DNA of 64,000 nt from an uncultured Anaeromassilibacillus sp. GTDB taxonomy: Bacteria; Bacillota; Clostridia; Oscillospirales; Acutalibacteraceae. Position 1 is the stretch's first letter. Every line of letters begins with the position of its first letter. The notes beneath the pieces were generated by a model that was not told the DNA's origin, searched no databases, and saw nothing but the letters and a program-made list of their open reading frames with translations. Positions 1-8,588 of this stretch are shown here, one piece after another. The DNA is taken from the NCBI GenBank assembly GCA_930987725.1, contig CAKNKY010000001.1, positions 124,001 to 188,000 on the forward strand, written 5' to 3'. A program made the translations under genes and the position numbers.

Positions 1-396
1 AATCGAGCTGTCCGTGCCCCACAGATCAGCAAAATCCTTCACGTTTTGTCCGGTGCCCGGCACGGGCAGGAAAAGCAGGAAGAGCGGCACCAGGCCGATC
101 ACGAGCATGACAAGCAGGTTGCGGTCTTCATCCATCCTGCTCCAGCGAAAGCGGCCGGTAAACAGATCGCGCAGGAGAAGGCCGAGCGCCCTGATGAGCC
201 GCCAGATGAGTTTGCGGTAAGCGATGAGCACAGCAGCAAGCGTGCCGAGGTGAAGCATGACGTTGAAAAGCAGGCTCGTGTTCTGCACACCCATCATGTG
301 CTGCACAAGCGAAAGATGGCCGCTGCTGGAAACGGGCAGAAATTCAGTGGCTCCCTGCACAATGCCCTGCACAATGGCCTCCAGGATCTCCTGCAT
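1..396 (-). CDS. uppP: Undecaprenyl-diphosphatase UppP (BacA), N-terminal part
   Basis: Dephosphorylates undecaprenyl pyrophosphate at the membrane so the lipid carrier of peptidoglycan synthesis is recycled; extra copies give bacitracin resistance. The first 132 codons are present and the gene runs off the left edge. Residues 14-28 (QGATEFLPVSSSGHL) are the family's catalytic signature with the conserved Glu and His. A hydrophobic stretch (about 44-60), a basic loop and a second membrane segment (about 93-110) follow. The ATG at 396 has an AAGGAGGAG ribosome-binding site 7 nt upstream. It lies 44 bp downstream of the tepA-type gene on the same strand and may be co-transcribed with it. Confidence 0.93.
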   Translation of the reverse strand, partial: MQEILEAIVQGIVQGATEFLPVSSSGHLSLVQHMMGVQNTSLLFNVMLHLGTLAAVLIAYRKLIWRLIRALGLLLRDLFTGRFRWSRMDEDRNLLVMLVIGLVPLFLLFLPVPGTGQNVKDFADLWGTDSSI

Positions 397-418
397 GGAT
401 GGACTCCTCCTTATGTAA

Positions 419-436
419 GGCGCGGACACCCGCGCC
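419..436 (-). terminator. Small GC hairpin between tepA-type gene and uppP
   Basis: GGCGCGG at 419-425 pairs with CCGCGCC at 430-436 around a 4-nt loop. Downstream on the minus strand there is only TTACAT, not a proper U-run, so this is at best a weak or attenuating terminator. Confidence 0.35.
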
Positions 437-440
437 TTTG

Positions 441-1178
441 TCACGTAGCGCTCTTGGAAGCGCCCTTCTTCTTTTTCGGTTTCGTTTTTTTCTCGCCGCC
501 CTCAATCATGCGGTAGAGACAGGCAAGCGCATCGGACAGATTGCCGAGCGAATCGATAAGCCCCTCGTCCACGGCATCCGCGCCGTCGAGCACGGTGCCC
601 ACGTCCATCACGAGTTCCTGTGTGTTCATGGCGAGCTCGTGGAAGCGGGCCGGGGAAATCTGGGAATTCGATGCGACGAAGCGCGTGATGCGTTCCTGCA
701 TGCGCTCAAAATAATCCATTGTCTGCGGCACGCCGAGCATCAGCCCGCTCATGCGCACAGGATGGATCGTCATGGTGGCGCTCGGCACAATAAAGCTGTG
801 CCGAGCCGCTACGGCCAGCGGCACGCCAATGGAATGGCCGCCGCCCAGCACAAGGCTGACGGTCGGCTTCCGCATGCCGGCCACAAGCTCCGCAATCGCA
901 AGGCCGGCCTCCACGTCTCCACCGACGGTGTTGAGGATCATGAGCAAGCCGTCGATGGCCGGATCCTCCTCAATGGCGACAAGCTGCGGGATCACATGCT
1001 CATATTTCGTCGTCTTGTTCTGTGAGGGGAGCACGTTGTGGCCCTCAATCTGGCCAATCACCGTGAGGCAATGGATGCAATGGCCGTTCCCCGTGATAAC
1101 GGAACCGGCTTCTGCAATGCGGTCAAACGGCGCGGAACCACGCACCTCCAGTTCTTCGTCTCTTTCATTCTGCGTCAT
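441..1178 (-). CDS. tepA: TepA-type Clp-fold serine protease
   Basis: A 245-residue cytosolic ClpP/crotonase-fold protein resembling translocation-enhancing TepA (YmfB) of Bacillus. GGGHSIGVPLA, about residues 112-122, carries the nucleophile Ser in the GHSIG elbow. TIHPVR, about 25 residues later, supplies the catalytic His. The C-terminus is Lys-rich. The reading frame stays open for 70 codons upstream, but the ATG at 1178 has a GGAGG site 6 nt before it and the family begins here. A good promoter lies at 1285-1313. Substrates are unknown; a role in secretion or in degrading small spore proteins is inferred from the family. Confidence 0.85.
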   Translation of the reverse strand: MTQNERDEELEVRGSAPFDRIAEAGSVITGNGHCIHCLTVIGQIEGHNVLPSQNKTTKYEHVIPQLVAIEEDPAIDGLLMILNTVGGDVEAGLAIAELVAGMRKPTVSLVLGGGHSIGVPLAVAARHSFIVPSATMTIHPVRMSGLMLGVPQTMDYFERMQERITRFVASNSQISPARFHELAMNTQELVMDVGTVLDGADAVDEGLIDSLGNLSDALACLYRMIEGGEKKTKPKKKKGASKSAT

Positions 1179-1284
1179 ATTGCACCTCCGCAAAGGAATC
1201 TTCCCTTTTAGCGTATCCCGCCAGACGGGAAAATAAACATGTGCAGCGCAGGAAACGGAACGAAAAGCGGCACGAAACATTTGT

Positions 1285-1313
1285 ATTATAGCATTGGAAG
1301 CCTTATTCATCAA
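1285..1313 (-). promoter_or_regulatory. Promoter of the tepA-type gene
   Basis: Read on the minus strand: TTGATG, 17 nt, TATAAT, with a TGC extension immediately before the -10 box. Predicted start of transcription is near 1278, about 100 nt before the gene. Confidence 0.75.
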
Positions 1314-1398
1314 GCTCTTTTCCCGGGTAATCAAAAACATCCGTTCGGAATTTGCCAGGCAAAAAGGAGCAAAACAACCGGAAAACATCGTGAAACGA

Positions 1399-1427
1399 TT
1401 GACAATCTCTGCGTTTTGTCAGATAAT
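1399..1427 (+). promoter_or_regulatory. Promoter of acn-icd-rex with embedded dyad
   Basis: TTGACA at 1399-1404, 17-nt spacer, GATAAT at 1422-1427. A dyad TGACAA-N10-TTGTCA at 1400-1421 covers the -35 box and the whole spacer, the expected place for a repressor site. It does not match a Rex box (TTGTGAA-type half sites), so the binding protein is unknown. Confidence 0.75.
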
Positions 1428-1531
1428 AAAGAAGTATTTTACTCAGCTAAATCAAGTTTTGGAAAAGCGGCAGGGCCAAGCGCCTGTTTCCGCTCTCCCG
1501 AACGAAAAGAAAGAGTTAGGAGGGACCCTTC

Positions 1532-3472
1532 ATGGGACTTACCATCGCACAGAAGATCATCCGGGATCATCTTGTGAGCGGAGAAATGACGGTTGGCTCC
1601 GATGTTGGCCTGCGCATCGACCAGACGCTGACGCAGGATGCAACCGGCACCATGGCATACCTTGAATTTGAGGCGATGGGCGTGCCGCGCGTGAAAACGG
1701 AACTGAGCGTGGCTTACATCGATCACAACACGCTTCAGACGGGCTTTGAAAATGCGGACGATCACCGCTTTATCCAGAGCGAAGCGAAAAAGCACGGCAT
1801 CCGCTTCTCACGGCCGGGCAACGGTATCTGCCACCAGGTGCACCTGGAGCGCTTTGGCATTCCGGGCAAGACGCTCATCGGCTCCGACAGCCACACCCCC
1901 ACGGGCGGCGGCATCGGCATGCTGGCGATGGGCGCCGGCGGGCTTGACGTGGCTGTGGCCATGGGCGGCGGTGCGTATCACATTTCCATGCCGAAGATGC
2001 TGCGCGTCAACCTGACAGGCCGCCTCTCCCCCTGGGTTTCGGCAAAGGACGTCATCCTGAAGGTGCTCGAGATCCTCACCGTGAAGGGAGGCGTGGGCAA
2101 GATCGTGGAGTATGCCGGCGAAGGCGTCGCCACGCTGACGGTGCCGGAGCGCGCCACCATCACGAACATGGGCGCGGAACTCGGCGCGACAACCTCCATC
2201 TTCCCCTCCGATGAAGTGACGCGCGCTTTCCTGAAGGCGCAGGACCGCGAGAAGGACTGGATTCCGCTCGCTTCGGATCCGGACGCCGTCTATGACGAGG
2301 AAATTACTGTGGATCTCTCCTCCCTCGTGCCGATGGTTGCCTGCCCGCACAGCCCTGACAATGTGAAGACCGTGGATGCCGTTGGCCCGATCAAGGTGGA
2401 TCAGGTCTGCATCGGTTCCTGCACGAATTCCTCTTACCTCGATCTCATGCACGTCGCTGCCATCCTCAAGGGCAAGACCGTGCACCCTGACGTGAGCCTG
2501 GCGATTGCGCCCGGCAGCCGCCAGGTTTACAACATGCTGGCGGAAAACGGCGCGCTGGCCGACATTGTGGGCGCCGGCGCACGCGTGCTCGAATGTGCTT
2601 GCGGCCCGTGCATCGGCATGGGGCAGTCCCCGAATTCGCACGGCGTTTCGCTGCGCACCTTCAACCGCAACTTTGAGGGCCGTTCCGGCACGGCTGACGG
2701 TCAGATTTACCTGGTGAGCCCGGAGACGGCGGCCATTTCCGCTCTGACCGGCGTGCTCACCGACCCGCGCACGCTCGGCGAGGAGCCGAAGGTGGAGATG
2801 CCGGAGCACTTCCTCATTAACGACAACATGGTCGTGGCGCCTGCGCCGGCGGACAAGATGGACGAAGTGGAGATCCTGCGCGGCCCGAACATCAAGGAAT
2901 TCCCGGTGACAGACGCTCTGCCGGAGAGCCTTGAGGTGAAGGCGCTGCTCAAGGTGGGCGACAACATCACCACCGACCACATCATGCCTGCGGGCGCGAA
3001 GATCCTGCCGTTCCGCTCCAACATCCCCTATCTGTCGAACTTCTGCTTCGGCGTGTGCGACAAGGAATTCCCGGAGCGCTGCCGCAAGTATGGCCCGAGC
3101 ATTGTGGTGGGCGGCCAGAACTACGGCCAGGGCTCCTCGCGTGAGCATGCGGCGCTCGTGCCGCTCTACCTGGGTGTGAAGGTTGTGCTCGTGAAGAGCT
3201 TTGCGCGCATCCATTGCGCAAACCTGGCGAATGCCGGCATTGTGCCGCTTATGTTCAAAACAGAAGCCGATTACGACGTCATCGATCAGATGGACGAGCT
3301 GGAGCTGCCGAACATCCGCGCGGAGATTGAGAACGGTTCCGACGTGACGGTGGTTGACAAGACGAAGGGCAAAACCATCCTGGCCGAAGCCGTGCTTTCG
3401 GATCGCCAGCGCGAGATGGTGCTGGCCGGCGGCCTGCTGAATTACACACGTGAAACCGGCGGCCAGGGCTGA
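1532..3472 (+). CDS. acn: Aconitate hydratase
   Basis: A 646-residue cytosolic [4Fe-4S] enzyme converting citrate to isocitrate through cis-aconitate. It has the compact single-chain size of the clostridial aconitase group. Substrate and cluster motifs are in order: [12 protein letters not shown] (about 113-124), CIGSCTNSS (about 292-300), [10 protein letters not shown] (about 356-365, two further Cys ligands), and the swivel-domain [12 protein letters not shown] near 530. AGGAGGG lies 7 nt before the ATG. First gene of an operon with icd (25-bp gap) and rex. No citrate synthase gene is in the window, so its source of citrate is not visible here. Confidence 0.95.
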   Translation: MGLTIAQKIIRDHLVSGEMTVGSDVGLRIDQTLTQDATGTMAYLEFEAMGVPRVKTELSVAYIDHNTLQTGFENADDHRFIQSEAKKHGIRFSRPGNGICHQVHLERFGIPGKTLIGSDSHTPTGGGIGMLAMGAGGLDVAVAMGGGAYHISMPKMLRVNLTGRLSPWVSAKDVILKVLEILTVKGGVGKIVEYAGEGVATLTVPERATITNMGAELGATTSIFPSDEVTRAFLKAQDREKDWIPLASDPDAVYDEEITVDLSSLVPMVACPHSPDNVKTVDAVGPIKVDQVCIGSCTNSSYLDLMHVAAILKGKTVHPDVSLAIAPGSRQVYNMLAENGALADIVGAGARVLECACGPCIGMGQSPNSHGVSLRTFNRNFEGRSGTADGQIYLVSPETAAISALTGVLTDPRTLGEEPKVEMPEHFLINDNMVVAPAPADKMDEVEILRGPNIKEFPVTDALPESLEVKALLKVGDNITTDHIMPAGAKILPFRSNIPYLSNFCFGVCDKEFPERCRKYGPSIVVGGQNYGQGSSREHAALVPLYLGVKVVLVKSFARIHCANLANAGIVPLMFKTEADYDVIDQMDELELPNIRAEIENGSDVTVVDKTKGKTILAEAVLSDRQREMVLAGGLLNYTRETGGQG

Positions 3473-3497
3473 CGGCTGCTGTTTTGGAGGTATTGAA

Positions 3498-4706
3498 ATG
3501 GAAAAGCTGCAAATGAAGACGCCACTCGTGGAGATGGACGGCGACGAGATGACGCGCGTCATCTGGAAGATGCTCAAGGAGATCCTCATCCTGCCTTACG
3601 TGGATCTGAAGACGGAATACTATGATCTGGGGCTCAAGCACCGCGACGAGACAGGCGACCGCGTCACAGTGGAGAGCGCCGAGGCCACAAAAAAATACGG
3701 CGTCGCCGTGAAATGCGCGACCATCACCCCGAACGCTGCCCGCGTGAAGGAATACAACCTGCATGAGATGTGGAAATCCCCGAACGGCACGATCCGCGCC
3801 ATTCTGGACGGCACCGTGTTCCGCGCGCCAATCCTGGTGAAGGGTATCGTTCCCTTTGTGCCGAACTGGAAAAAGCCCATCACGCTGGCCCGTCATGCTT
3901 ACGGCGACGTGTACCGCAATGTGGAAAGCACGGTGCCGGCAGGCGGCAAGGCGGAACTCGTGATCACTGCGCCGGACGGCACGGAGACGCGCCAGACAAT
4001 CCAGGAATTCAAAGGCCCGGGCGTGGTGCAGGGCCAGCACAATCTGGACGGCAGCATTGCCAGCTTTGCGCACACCTGCTTCCGCTATGCGCTCGACACG
4101 AAGCAGGACCTGTGGTTTGCCACGAAAGACACCATTTCGAAGATTTACGATCACCGCTTCAAGGATATTTTCCAGGAAATTTACGACGCTGACTATAAAG
4201 AAAAGTTTGAGGAAGCCGGCATCGAATATTTCTACACTCTGATCGACGACGCCGTGGCGCGCGTGGTGCGCTCCGAGGGCGGTTTCATCTGGGCATGCAA
4301 GAACTATGACGGCGACGTGATGAGCGACATGGTGGCCACGGCGTTCGGCAGCCTGGGCCTGATGACGAGCGTACTCGTCTCCCCTGACGGCGCCTACGAG
4401 TACGAGGCGGCGCACGGCACGGTGACGCGCCACTATTACAAGTGGCTCAAGGGGGAGGAAACCTCCACAAACTCCATGGCGACGCTCTTCGCCTGGACGG
4501 GTGCGCTGCGCAAGCGCGGAGAGCTCGATGAACTGCCGGATCTGTGCCGCTTTGCGGATAAGCTCGAAAAAGCTGCCGTGCAGACGATTGAGGACGGCGT
4601 GATGACGGGCGACCTCATTCCGCTTTCCTCCCTGCCGGAGAAGAAGAAGGTGGACACCGAAACCTTCCTGCGCGAGGTTGCCAAGCGCCTGGACGCCTCC
4701 CTGTGA
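3498..4706 (+). CDS. icd: Isocitrate dehydrogenase, NADP-type, dimeric (eukaryote-like) family
   Basis: 402 residues; oxidatively decarboxylates isocitrate to 2-oxoglutarate. The sequence belongs to the IDH subfamily shared with eukaryotic cytosolic enzymes, not the E. coli type: it opens with [16 protein letters not shown], has [14 protein letters not shown] for substrate contact, and carries the family signature around [19 protein letters not shown] (about 270-288). NADP preference is inferred from the subfamily. The frame opens 16 codons earlier, but the ATG at 3498 has GGAGG 7 nt upstream. With acn it makes 2-oxoglutarate for glutamate synthesis, the usual purpose of this half-cycle in fermenters. 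Confidence 0.94.
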   Translation: MEKLQMKTPLVEMDGDEMTRVIWKMLKEILILPYVDLKTEYYDLGLKHRDETGDRVTVESAEATKKYGVAVKCATITPNAARVKEYNLHEMWKSPNGTIRAILDGTVFRAPILVKGIVPFVPNWKKPITLARHAYGDVYRNVESTVPAGGKAELVITAPDGTETRQTIQEFKGPGVVQGQHNLDGSIASFAHTCFRYALDTKQDLWFATKDTISKIYDHRFKDIFQEIYDADYKEKFEEAGIEYFYTLIDDAVARVVRSEGGFIWACKNYDGDVMSDMVATAFGSLGLMTSVLVSPDGAYEYEAAHGTVTRHYYKWLKGEETSTNSMATLFAWTGALRKRGELDELPDLCRFADKLEKAAVQTIEDGVMTGDLIPLSSLPEKKKVDTETFLREVAKRLDASL

Positions 4707-4747
4707 GGTCAGTGGGAACCGCATGTCTTTAGGAGGTTCTTTTGCCC

Positions 4748-5407
4748 ATGCCAAAACGTAACAACATTTCGATGTCGGTTATCCGCCGCCTGCCGCGTTA
4801 TCACCGCTTTCTGCGTCATCTGCGGAACAAGGGCGTCACCCGGATCTCTTCCACGGAGCTTTCTGCCAAACTTGGGCTGACCGCTTCGCAGATCCGGCAG
4901 GATCTGAACTGCTTCGGCGGTTTTGGCCAACAGGGGTACGGATACCTGGTGGATCAGCTCAGCGACGAGATCGCCAAGATCCTGGGGCTGCGGAACGAAT
5001 ACAAGGCCATCCTGATCGGCGCGGGAAACCTGGGCCAGGCCATTGCCTCCCACATGAATTTCACGGAGGACGGCTTCAGTCTGGTGGGAATTTTTGACAA
5101 TTCACCGTTTAAAATAGGAAATCGGATCAACGGCATTGAGGTTCTTGAAATGGAGCAGCTTGAGCCGTTCTGTGAGCGGGAAAAGCCTGTGATGGCTGTG
5201 CTGTGCGTGCCGCGCGAGGCTGTGGAAGAGCTGAGTGACCGGCTCTGCGCGCTGGGAATTCACAGTTTCTGGAATTTCACCCATTGCGATATCGTAGTGA
5301 AGCACCCAGACGCTATTGTGGAAAACGTGCACCTGAACGACAGCCTGATGACACTGTGCTACCAAATTCAGGCACAAGATGAAAAGGAAGAGGAACCGGG
5401 ATCCTGA
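4748..5407 (+). CDS. rex: Redox-sensing transcriptional repressor Rex
   Basis: A 219-residue homodimeric regulator that leaves DNA when the NADH/NAD+ ratio rises, typically releasing fermentation and NADH-reoxidising genes. The winged helix (about 10-75, with VIRRLPRYHRFLRHL and the recognition stretch TASQIRQDLNCFGGFG) precedes a Rossmann domain with GAGNLGQAI and a domain-swapped C-terminal helix. An in-frame TTG at 4742 is 5 nt from AGGAGG; the ATG at 4748 is 11 nt away and matches family N-termini, so the start is uncertain by two codons. Third gene of the acn operon, followed by a strong terminator. Confidence 0.95.
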   Translation: MPKRNNISMSVIRRLPRYHRFLRHLRNKGVTRISSTELSAKLGLTASQIRQDLNCFGGFGQQGYGYLVDQLSDEIAKILGLRNEYKAILIGAGNLGQAIASHMNFTEDGFSLVGIFDNSPFKIGNRINGIEVLEMEQLEPFCEREKPVMAVLCVPREAVEELSDRLCALGIHSFWNFTHCDIVVKHPDAIVENVHLNDSLMTLCYQIQAQDEKEEEPGS

Positions 5408-5443
5408 ACAGGAAACGATTCCTCACATAAGACATAAGATCGA

Positions 5444-5486
5444 AAGAGGCCCTGCAGCGGATTTTCTCCACTGCAAGGCCTCTTTT
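5444..5486. terminator. Terminator after rex, also facing csoR
   Basis: AAGAGGCCCTGCAG pairs with CTGCAAGGCCTCTT (one mismatch) around a 13-nt loop, followed by TTTT on the plus strand. On the minus strand the stem is followed by a weaker T-rich stretch, so it probably serves both convergent operons. Confidence 0.85.
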
Positions 5487-5522
5487 CCTTGCACAGATTC
5501 GTTTGACAGAAACCAGGACGGC

Positions 5523-5798
5523 TCAGAGACGCTCCATCTTTTCGACCGCCTTGATGATCTCATTGATCTTCTGTTCCCGATCGGTCTCGTCCGCGCGCTC
5601 AAACGCTTCGGCCACGCACCCTTCCATGTGGGCCCGCAGCACCTCGCGCTCGGCCCGGCGCAGAATGGCTTCGGAAGCCAGCAACTGATTGAGCACATCC
5701 ATGCAGTAGCGGTCCTCCTCAATCATGTTCAGGATCCCATCGAGCTGGCCACGTGCCGTTTTCAGCAGGCGAGCCACCTTCACCTTATCTGCCTTCAT
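5523..5798 (-). CDS. csoR: Copper-sensing repressor CsoR
   Basis: A 91-residue all-helical DUF156-family repressor. Cys32, His57 and Cys61 have the Cys-X24-His-X3-Cys spacing of the Cu(I) site in CsoR, which separates it from FrmR and nickel-sensing relatives. Cu(I) binding should release it from the operator at 8454-8475. Its ATG overlaps the copA stop codon by 4 bp (ATGA), so it is translationally coupled as the last gene of the operon it controls. Confidence 0.93.
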   Translation of the reverse strand: MKADKVKVARLLKTARGQLDGILNMIEEDRYCMDVLNQLLASEAILRRAEREVLRAHMEGCVAEAFERADETDREQKINEIIKAVEKMERL

Positions 5799-6007
5799 GC
5801 TTCTTCAATCCCCGTAACTTCATAGCCTGCATCCTTCACCGCGGCGGTGAGCGTCTCATCGGACACAGCCTGATCCAGGGAGACCGCGGCGCACTTCTGC
5901 GCGAGATCCGCCTTGGCGTGCACGCCGGGGATCGCGTTCAGAGCCTTCTCCACATGCGCGACGCAATGTGCGCACATCATGCCTTCAATGTTGATCTTCT
6001 TGTTCAT
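5795..6007 (-). CDS. copZ: Copper chaperone CopZ-like domain with its own start signal inside copA
   Basis: The last 70 codons of the copA frame encode a complete heavy-metal-associated domain, MNKKINIEGMMCAHC onward, with the CxxC copper site at Cys12 and Cys15. The ATG at 6007 is preceded by AAAGGAG at a normal distance, so a free 70-residue chaperone could be made as well as the fused domain. A free copy would load Cu(I) onto CopA or donate it to CsoR. No stop codon separates it from copA. Whether cells make the fusion, the free protein or both cannot be decided from sequence. Confidence 0.6.
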   Translation of the reverse strand: MNKKINIEGMMCAHCVAHVEKALNAIPGVHAKADLAQKCAAVSLDQAVSDETLTAAVKDAGYEVTGIEEA

Positions 6008-8392
6008 TGTATGATCTCCTTTCTCTTCACAACCAGCTGCTTCTTGAAGCGGACAGGTATCGGTTCCCGTGCCATTGTCGTCCCGCGGGACACGGAGATC
6101 CGTTTCCACGGCGAGAAGAGCACTGCCCCCGCGCTGCTTCCGCTTGAAAAAGCGGAGGCGCAAAGCATTGCTAACGACACAGACGGAACTCAAACTCATG
6201 GCGGCGGCGCCCAGCATGGGGCTCAGCTTCAGGCCCCAGAGCGTGAAGAACACGCCGGCCGCCACGGGAATGCCAATACTGTTATAGAAAAACGCCCAGA
6301 ACAGATTTTCTCTGATATTGCGGATCACGGCCCTGCCGAGCTGGATGGCGGAAACGGCATCCATGAGATCGCTCTTCATGAGAACGACGTCTGCCGAATC
6401 GATGGCGATATCCGTGCCTGCACCGATGGCCACGCCGACATCGGCGCGGGCCAGGGCAGGCGCGTCGTTCACACCGTCGCCGATCATGGCAACCTTCCGG
6501 CCCTCCTTCTGCAGGCGGCGCACCTCCGCTTCCTTGTCCTGCGGGAACACCTCCGCCACAACATGGGGAATGCCGATCTCCTGCCCGATGGCCAGCGCCG
6601 TGCGGCGGTTGTCGCCCGTGAGCATGACCACATCGACGCCGAGGGCACGCAGCTCCTGCACCGCCTCCCGGCTGGTAGACTTCACGACGTCCGCCACGGC
6701 GATGAGACCGAGCAGCCGGCCCTGTTCCGCGAAGAAGAGCGGCGTGCTGCCCTTCCGGGCAAGAGCATCCGCCTTTGCCTCCAGGCTGCCGGCGGAAACG
6801 CCGATCTCCCGCAGCATGCGGCTGTTCCCGGCAAAGATGCGCCGGCCGCCGACAATGGCGGAAACGCCCTTCCCCTCTTCCGTGGTGAATTGCTCTGCCT
6901 GCGGCAAATCCAGTCCCTTTGCGCCCTCCAGGATGGCGAGTGCCAGCGGGTGATCGGAGCGCTGTTCCACGGCGGCGGCCAGAAGGAGCAGTTCCTTCTT
7001 CTCCACGCCGGAAACGGGGGAGATCTCCGTCACCTGCGGGCGGCCTTGCGTGATGGTGCCGGTCTTGTCGAGCACAACGGTGTCCACGCTGTGGATCGTT
7101 TCCAGGCTTTCCGCTGTCTTGAATAGAATGCCGTTTTCAGCGCCCTTTCCCGTGCCGACCATGATAGCTGTAGGCGTGGCAAGGCCGAGCGCGCAGGGGC
7201 AGGAAATGACAAGCACGGAAATGCCAATGGAAAGCGCAAACTCGAGTGGTTGCCCCGCGATCAGCCAGGCAGCCGTCGCAATCACGGCGATGGTGATGAC
7301 TACCGGCACAAAGACGGCGCTCACCTTATCGGCCAGGCGGGCTATGGGCGCCTTCGTGGCGTTTGCGTCTTCCACCAGACGGATAATCTGCGCGAGCGCC
7401 GTATCCTCACCGACGCGCGCCGCCTCCATCTTCAACCATCCGGATTTGCTCACCGTGCCGCCCGTAACACTGTCCCCCACCTGCTTCTCCACCGGCATGC
7501 TCTCTCCGGTGAAGGCCGCCTCATCCACCGCGGCAGAGCCTTCCAGAACGCGGCCGTCTACCGGGATGGAAGCGCCGGCCTTCACGATGAGGATATCGCC
7601 CGGCTGCACCTGCTCGAGCGGAATCTCCTGCTCCTGGCCGTCGCGCAGAAGCACCGCCGTCTTGGGCGCCAGATTCATCAACCGGGCGACGGCGTCGGAC
7701 GTGCGGCCCTTGGAGCGGGCCTCCAGCAGTTTGCCGACCGTGATCAGCGTAAGGATGGTGCCGGCGGACTCAAAATACAAATCCATGGAGTAATGGTGCA
7801 CGAGCGTCAGATCACCGTGGCCCAATCCCCATCCGATGTTATAGATGGCAAAAATGCCGTATACCATGGCGGAACCGGAACCTACGGCAATGAGCGTATC
7901 CATGGTGGGCGCGCCCTTCGCCAGCGTTTTGAAACCGGTGATATAAAATTTCCGGTTGACATACAGGATGGGCAGCACGAGCAAAAACTGCGTAAACGCA
8001 AATGCCAGCGCGTTCTCCTCGCCCAGCAAAAAGCCGGGCAGCGGCAGGCCCATCATGTGGCCCATTGAAACATACATGAGCGGGATGAGGAAGACAATCG
8101 AGACAATCAGGCGAAAGCGGACGCTTTCCGCCTCCTTCTTCCCCTCGTTCGGCACCGCACCGGCCGCTGCCTGCTTCGCGCCGCCGTGGACGGAAGCGCC
8201 GTAGCCGGCATCCTCCACGGCGTGAATGATGGCATCAGGGCCGACAGCCTGCTCATTATATTCGACGGTCATGCTGTTTTGCAGCAGATTGACAGACACA
8301 TCGCTCACGCCGCTGCAGGCGCGAACGGCTTTCTCCACATGCGCGCTGCAGGCGCTGCATGTCATGCCCGTGACATCGAACCGCTGTTTCAC
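5795..8392 (-). CDS. copA: Cu(I)-exporting P1B-type ATPase CopA with C-terminal chaperone domain
   Basis: An 865-residue copper pump. In order: N-terminal HMA domain with GMTCSACSAH; membrane helices; actuator TGES; the CPCALGLATP copper-channel motif; DKTGTIT phosphorylation site; HPLA in the nucleotide domain; GDGVNDAPAL hinge. After the last membrane helices (…LRLRFFKRK) a polar linker of about 40 residues leads into a second HMA domain at the extreme C-terminus. Typical bacterial CopA ends before that linker. The start is GTG at 8392 with AAAGGAG upstream. It is the first gene of the copper operon, behind a promoter whose start site overlaps a CsoR-type operator. Confidence 0.96.
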   Translation of the reverse strand: MKQRFDVTGMTCSACSAHVEKAVRACSGVSDVSVNLLQNSMTVEYNEQAVGPDAIIHAVEDAGYGASVHGGAKQAAAGAVPNEGKKEAESVRFRLIVSIVFLIPLMYVSMGHMMGLPLPGFLLGEENALAFAFTQFLLVLPILYVNRKFYITGFKTLAKGAPTMDTLIAVGSGSAMVYGIFAIYNIGWGLGHGDLTLVHHYSMDLYFESAGTILTLITVGKLLEARSKGRTSDAVARLMNLAPKTAVLLRDGQEQEIPLEQVQPGDILIVKAGASIPVDGRVLEGSAAVDEAAFTGESMPVEKQVGDSVTGGTVSKSGWLKMEAARVGEDTALAQIIRLVEDANATKAPIARLADKVSAVFVPVVITIAVIATAAWLIAGQPLEFALSIGISVLVISCPCALGLATPTAIMVGTGKGAENGILFKTAESLETIHSVDTVVLDKTGTITQGRPQVTEISPVSGVEKKELLLLAAAVEQRSDHPLALAILEGAKGLDLPQAEQFTTEEGKGVSAIVGGRRIFAGNSRMLREIGVSAGSLEAKADALARKGSTPLFFAEQGRLLGLIAVADVVKSTSREAVQELRALGVDVVMLTGDNRRTALAIGQEIGIPHVVAEVFPQDKEAEVRRLQKEGRKVAMIGDGVNDAPALARADVGVAIGAGTDIAIDSADVVLMKSDLMDAVSAIQLGRAVIRNIRENLFWAFFYNSIGIPVAAGVFFTLWGLKLSPMLGAAAMSLSSVCVVSNALRLRFFKRKQRGGSALLAVETDLRVPRDDNGTGTDTCPLQEAAGCEEKGDHTMNKKINIEGMMCAHCVAHVEKALNAIPGVHAKADLAQKCAAVSLDQAVSDETLTAAVKDAGYEVTGIEEA

Positions 8393-8453
8393 TGCGGAGT
8401 CTCCTTTCTCACACGATGCCGGGCCAACTGCCCGGGCAGCCGTAAACTTATTG

Positions 8454-8475
8454 ATAACACCCCCACTGGGTATAT
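8454..8475. promoter_or_regulatory. CsoR-type operator
   Basis: On the minus strand the site reads TACCC-AGT-GGGGGTG inside an AT-rich frame, the interrupted C-tract/G-tract dyad bound by CsoR proteins. It sits at the predicted transcription start of copA, where binding would block polymerase. Confidence 0.75.
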
Positions 8476-8479
8476 GTAT

Positions 8480-8508
8480 ATACTACTTGATTCTCCCCGG
8501 GTTGTCAA
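8480..8508 (-). promoter_or_regulatory. copA operon promoter
   Basis: Minus-strand TTGACA, 17 nt, TAGTAT. The predicted start near 8473 falls inside the CsoR-type operator. Confidence 0.8.
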
Positions 8509-8539
8509 GCGTTTTTGAAAAAAGAAATACAGGGAACAG

Positions 8540-8572
8540 AAAAGCGCCCGGCGCATGTGTGCGCCGGGCGCG
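8540..8572 (-). terminator. Terminator of the ABC exporter operon
   Basis: A perfect 12-bp stem (GCGCCCGGCGCA with TGCGCCGGGCGC, TGTG loop on the plus strand) is followed on the minus strand by TTTTCTGTT. Confidence 0.85.
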
Positions 8573-8588
8573 AAAAGCACGGAAACTA

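Larger units (their letters stand above)
1179..1531. other. Intergenic region with divergent promoters (tepA / acn)
   Basis: This 353-bp gap holds a minus-strand promoter for the tepA-type gene (1285-1313), a plus-strand promoter for acn (1399-1427) with an overlapping dyad, and an acn leader of about 100 nt ending in the AGGAGGG ribosome-binding site near 1519. I see no small gene in it. Confidence 0.7.

Noticed and set aside
1380-1450. Rex operator in the acn promoter
   Set aside because: The dyad TGACAA-N10-TTGTCA does not match the TTGTGAA/TTCACAA-type Rex consensus in half-site sequence or spacing.
1808-3589. Long open frame opposite acn (593 codons)
   Set aside because: Antisense to a clear aconitase; GC-rich codon use keeps the opposite frame open. 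No family features or ribosome-binding site.
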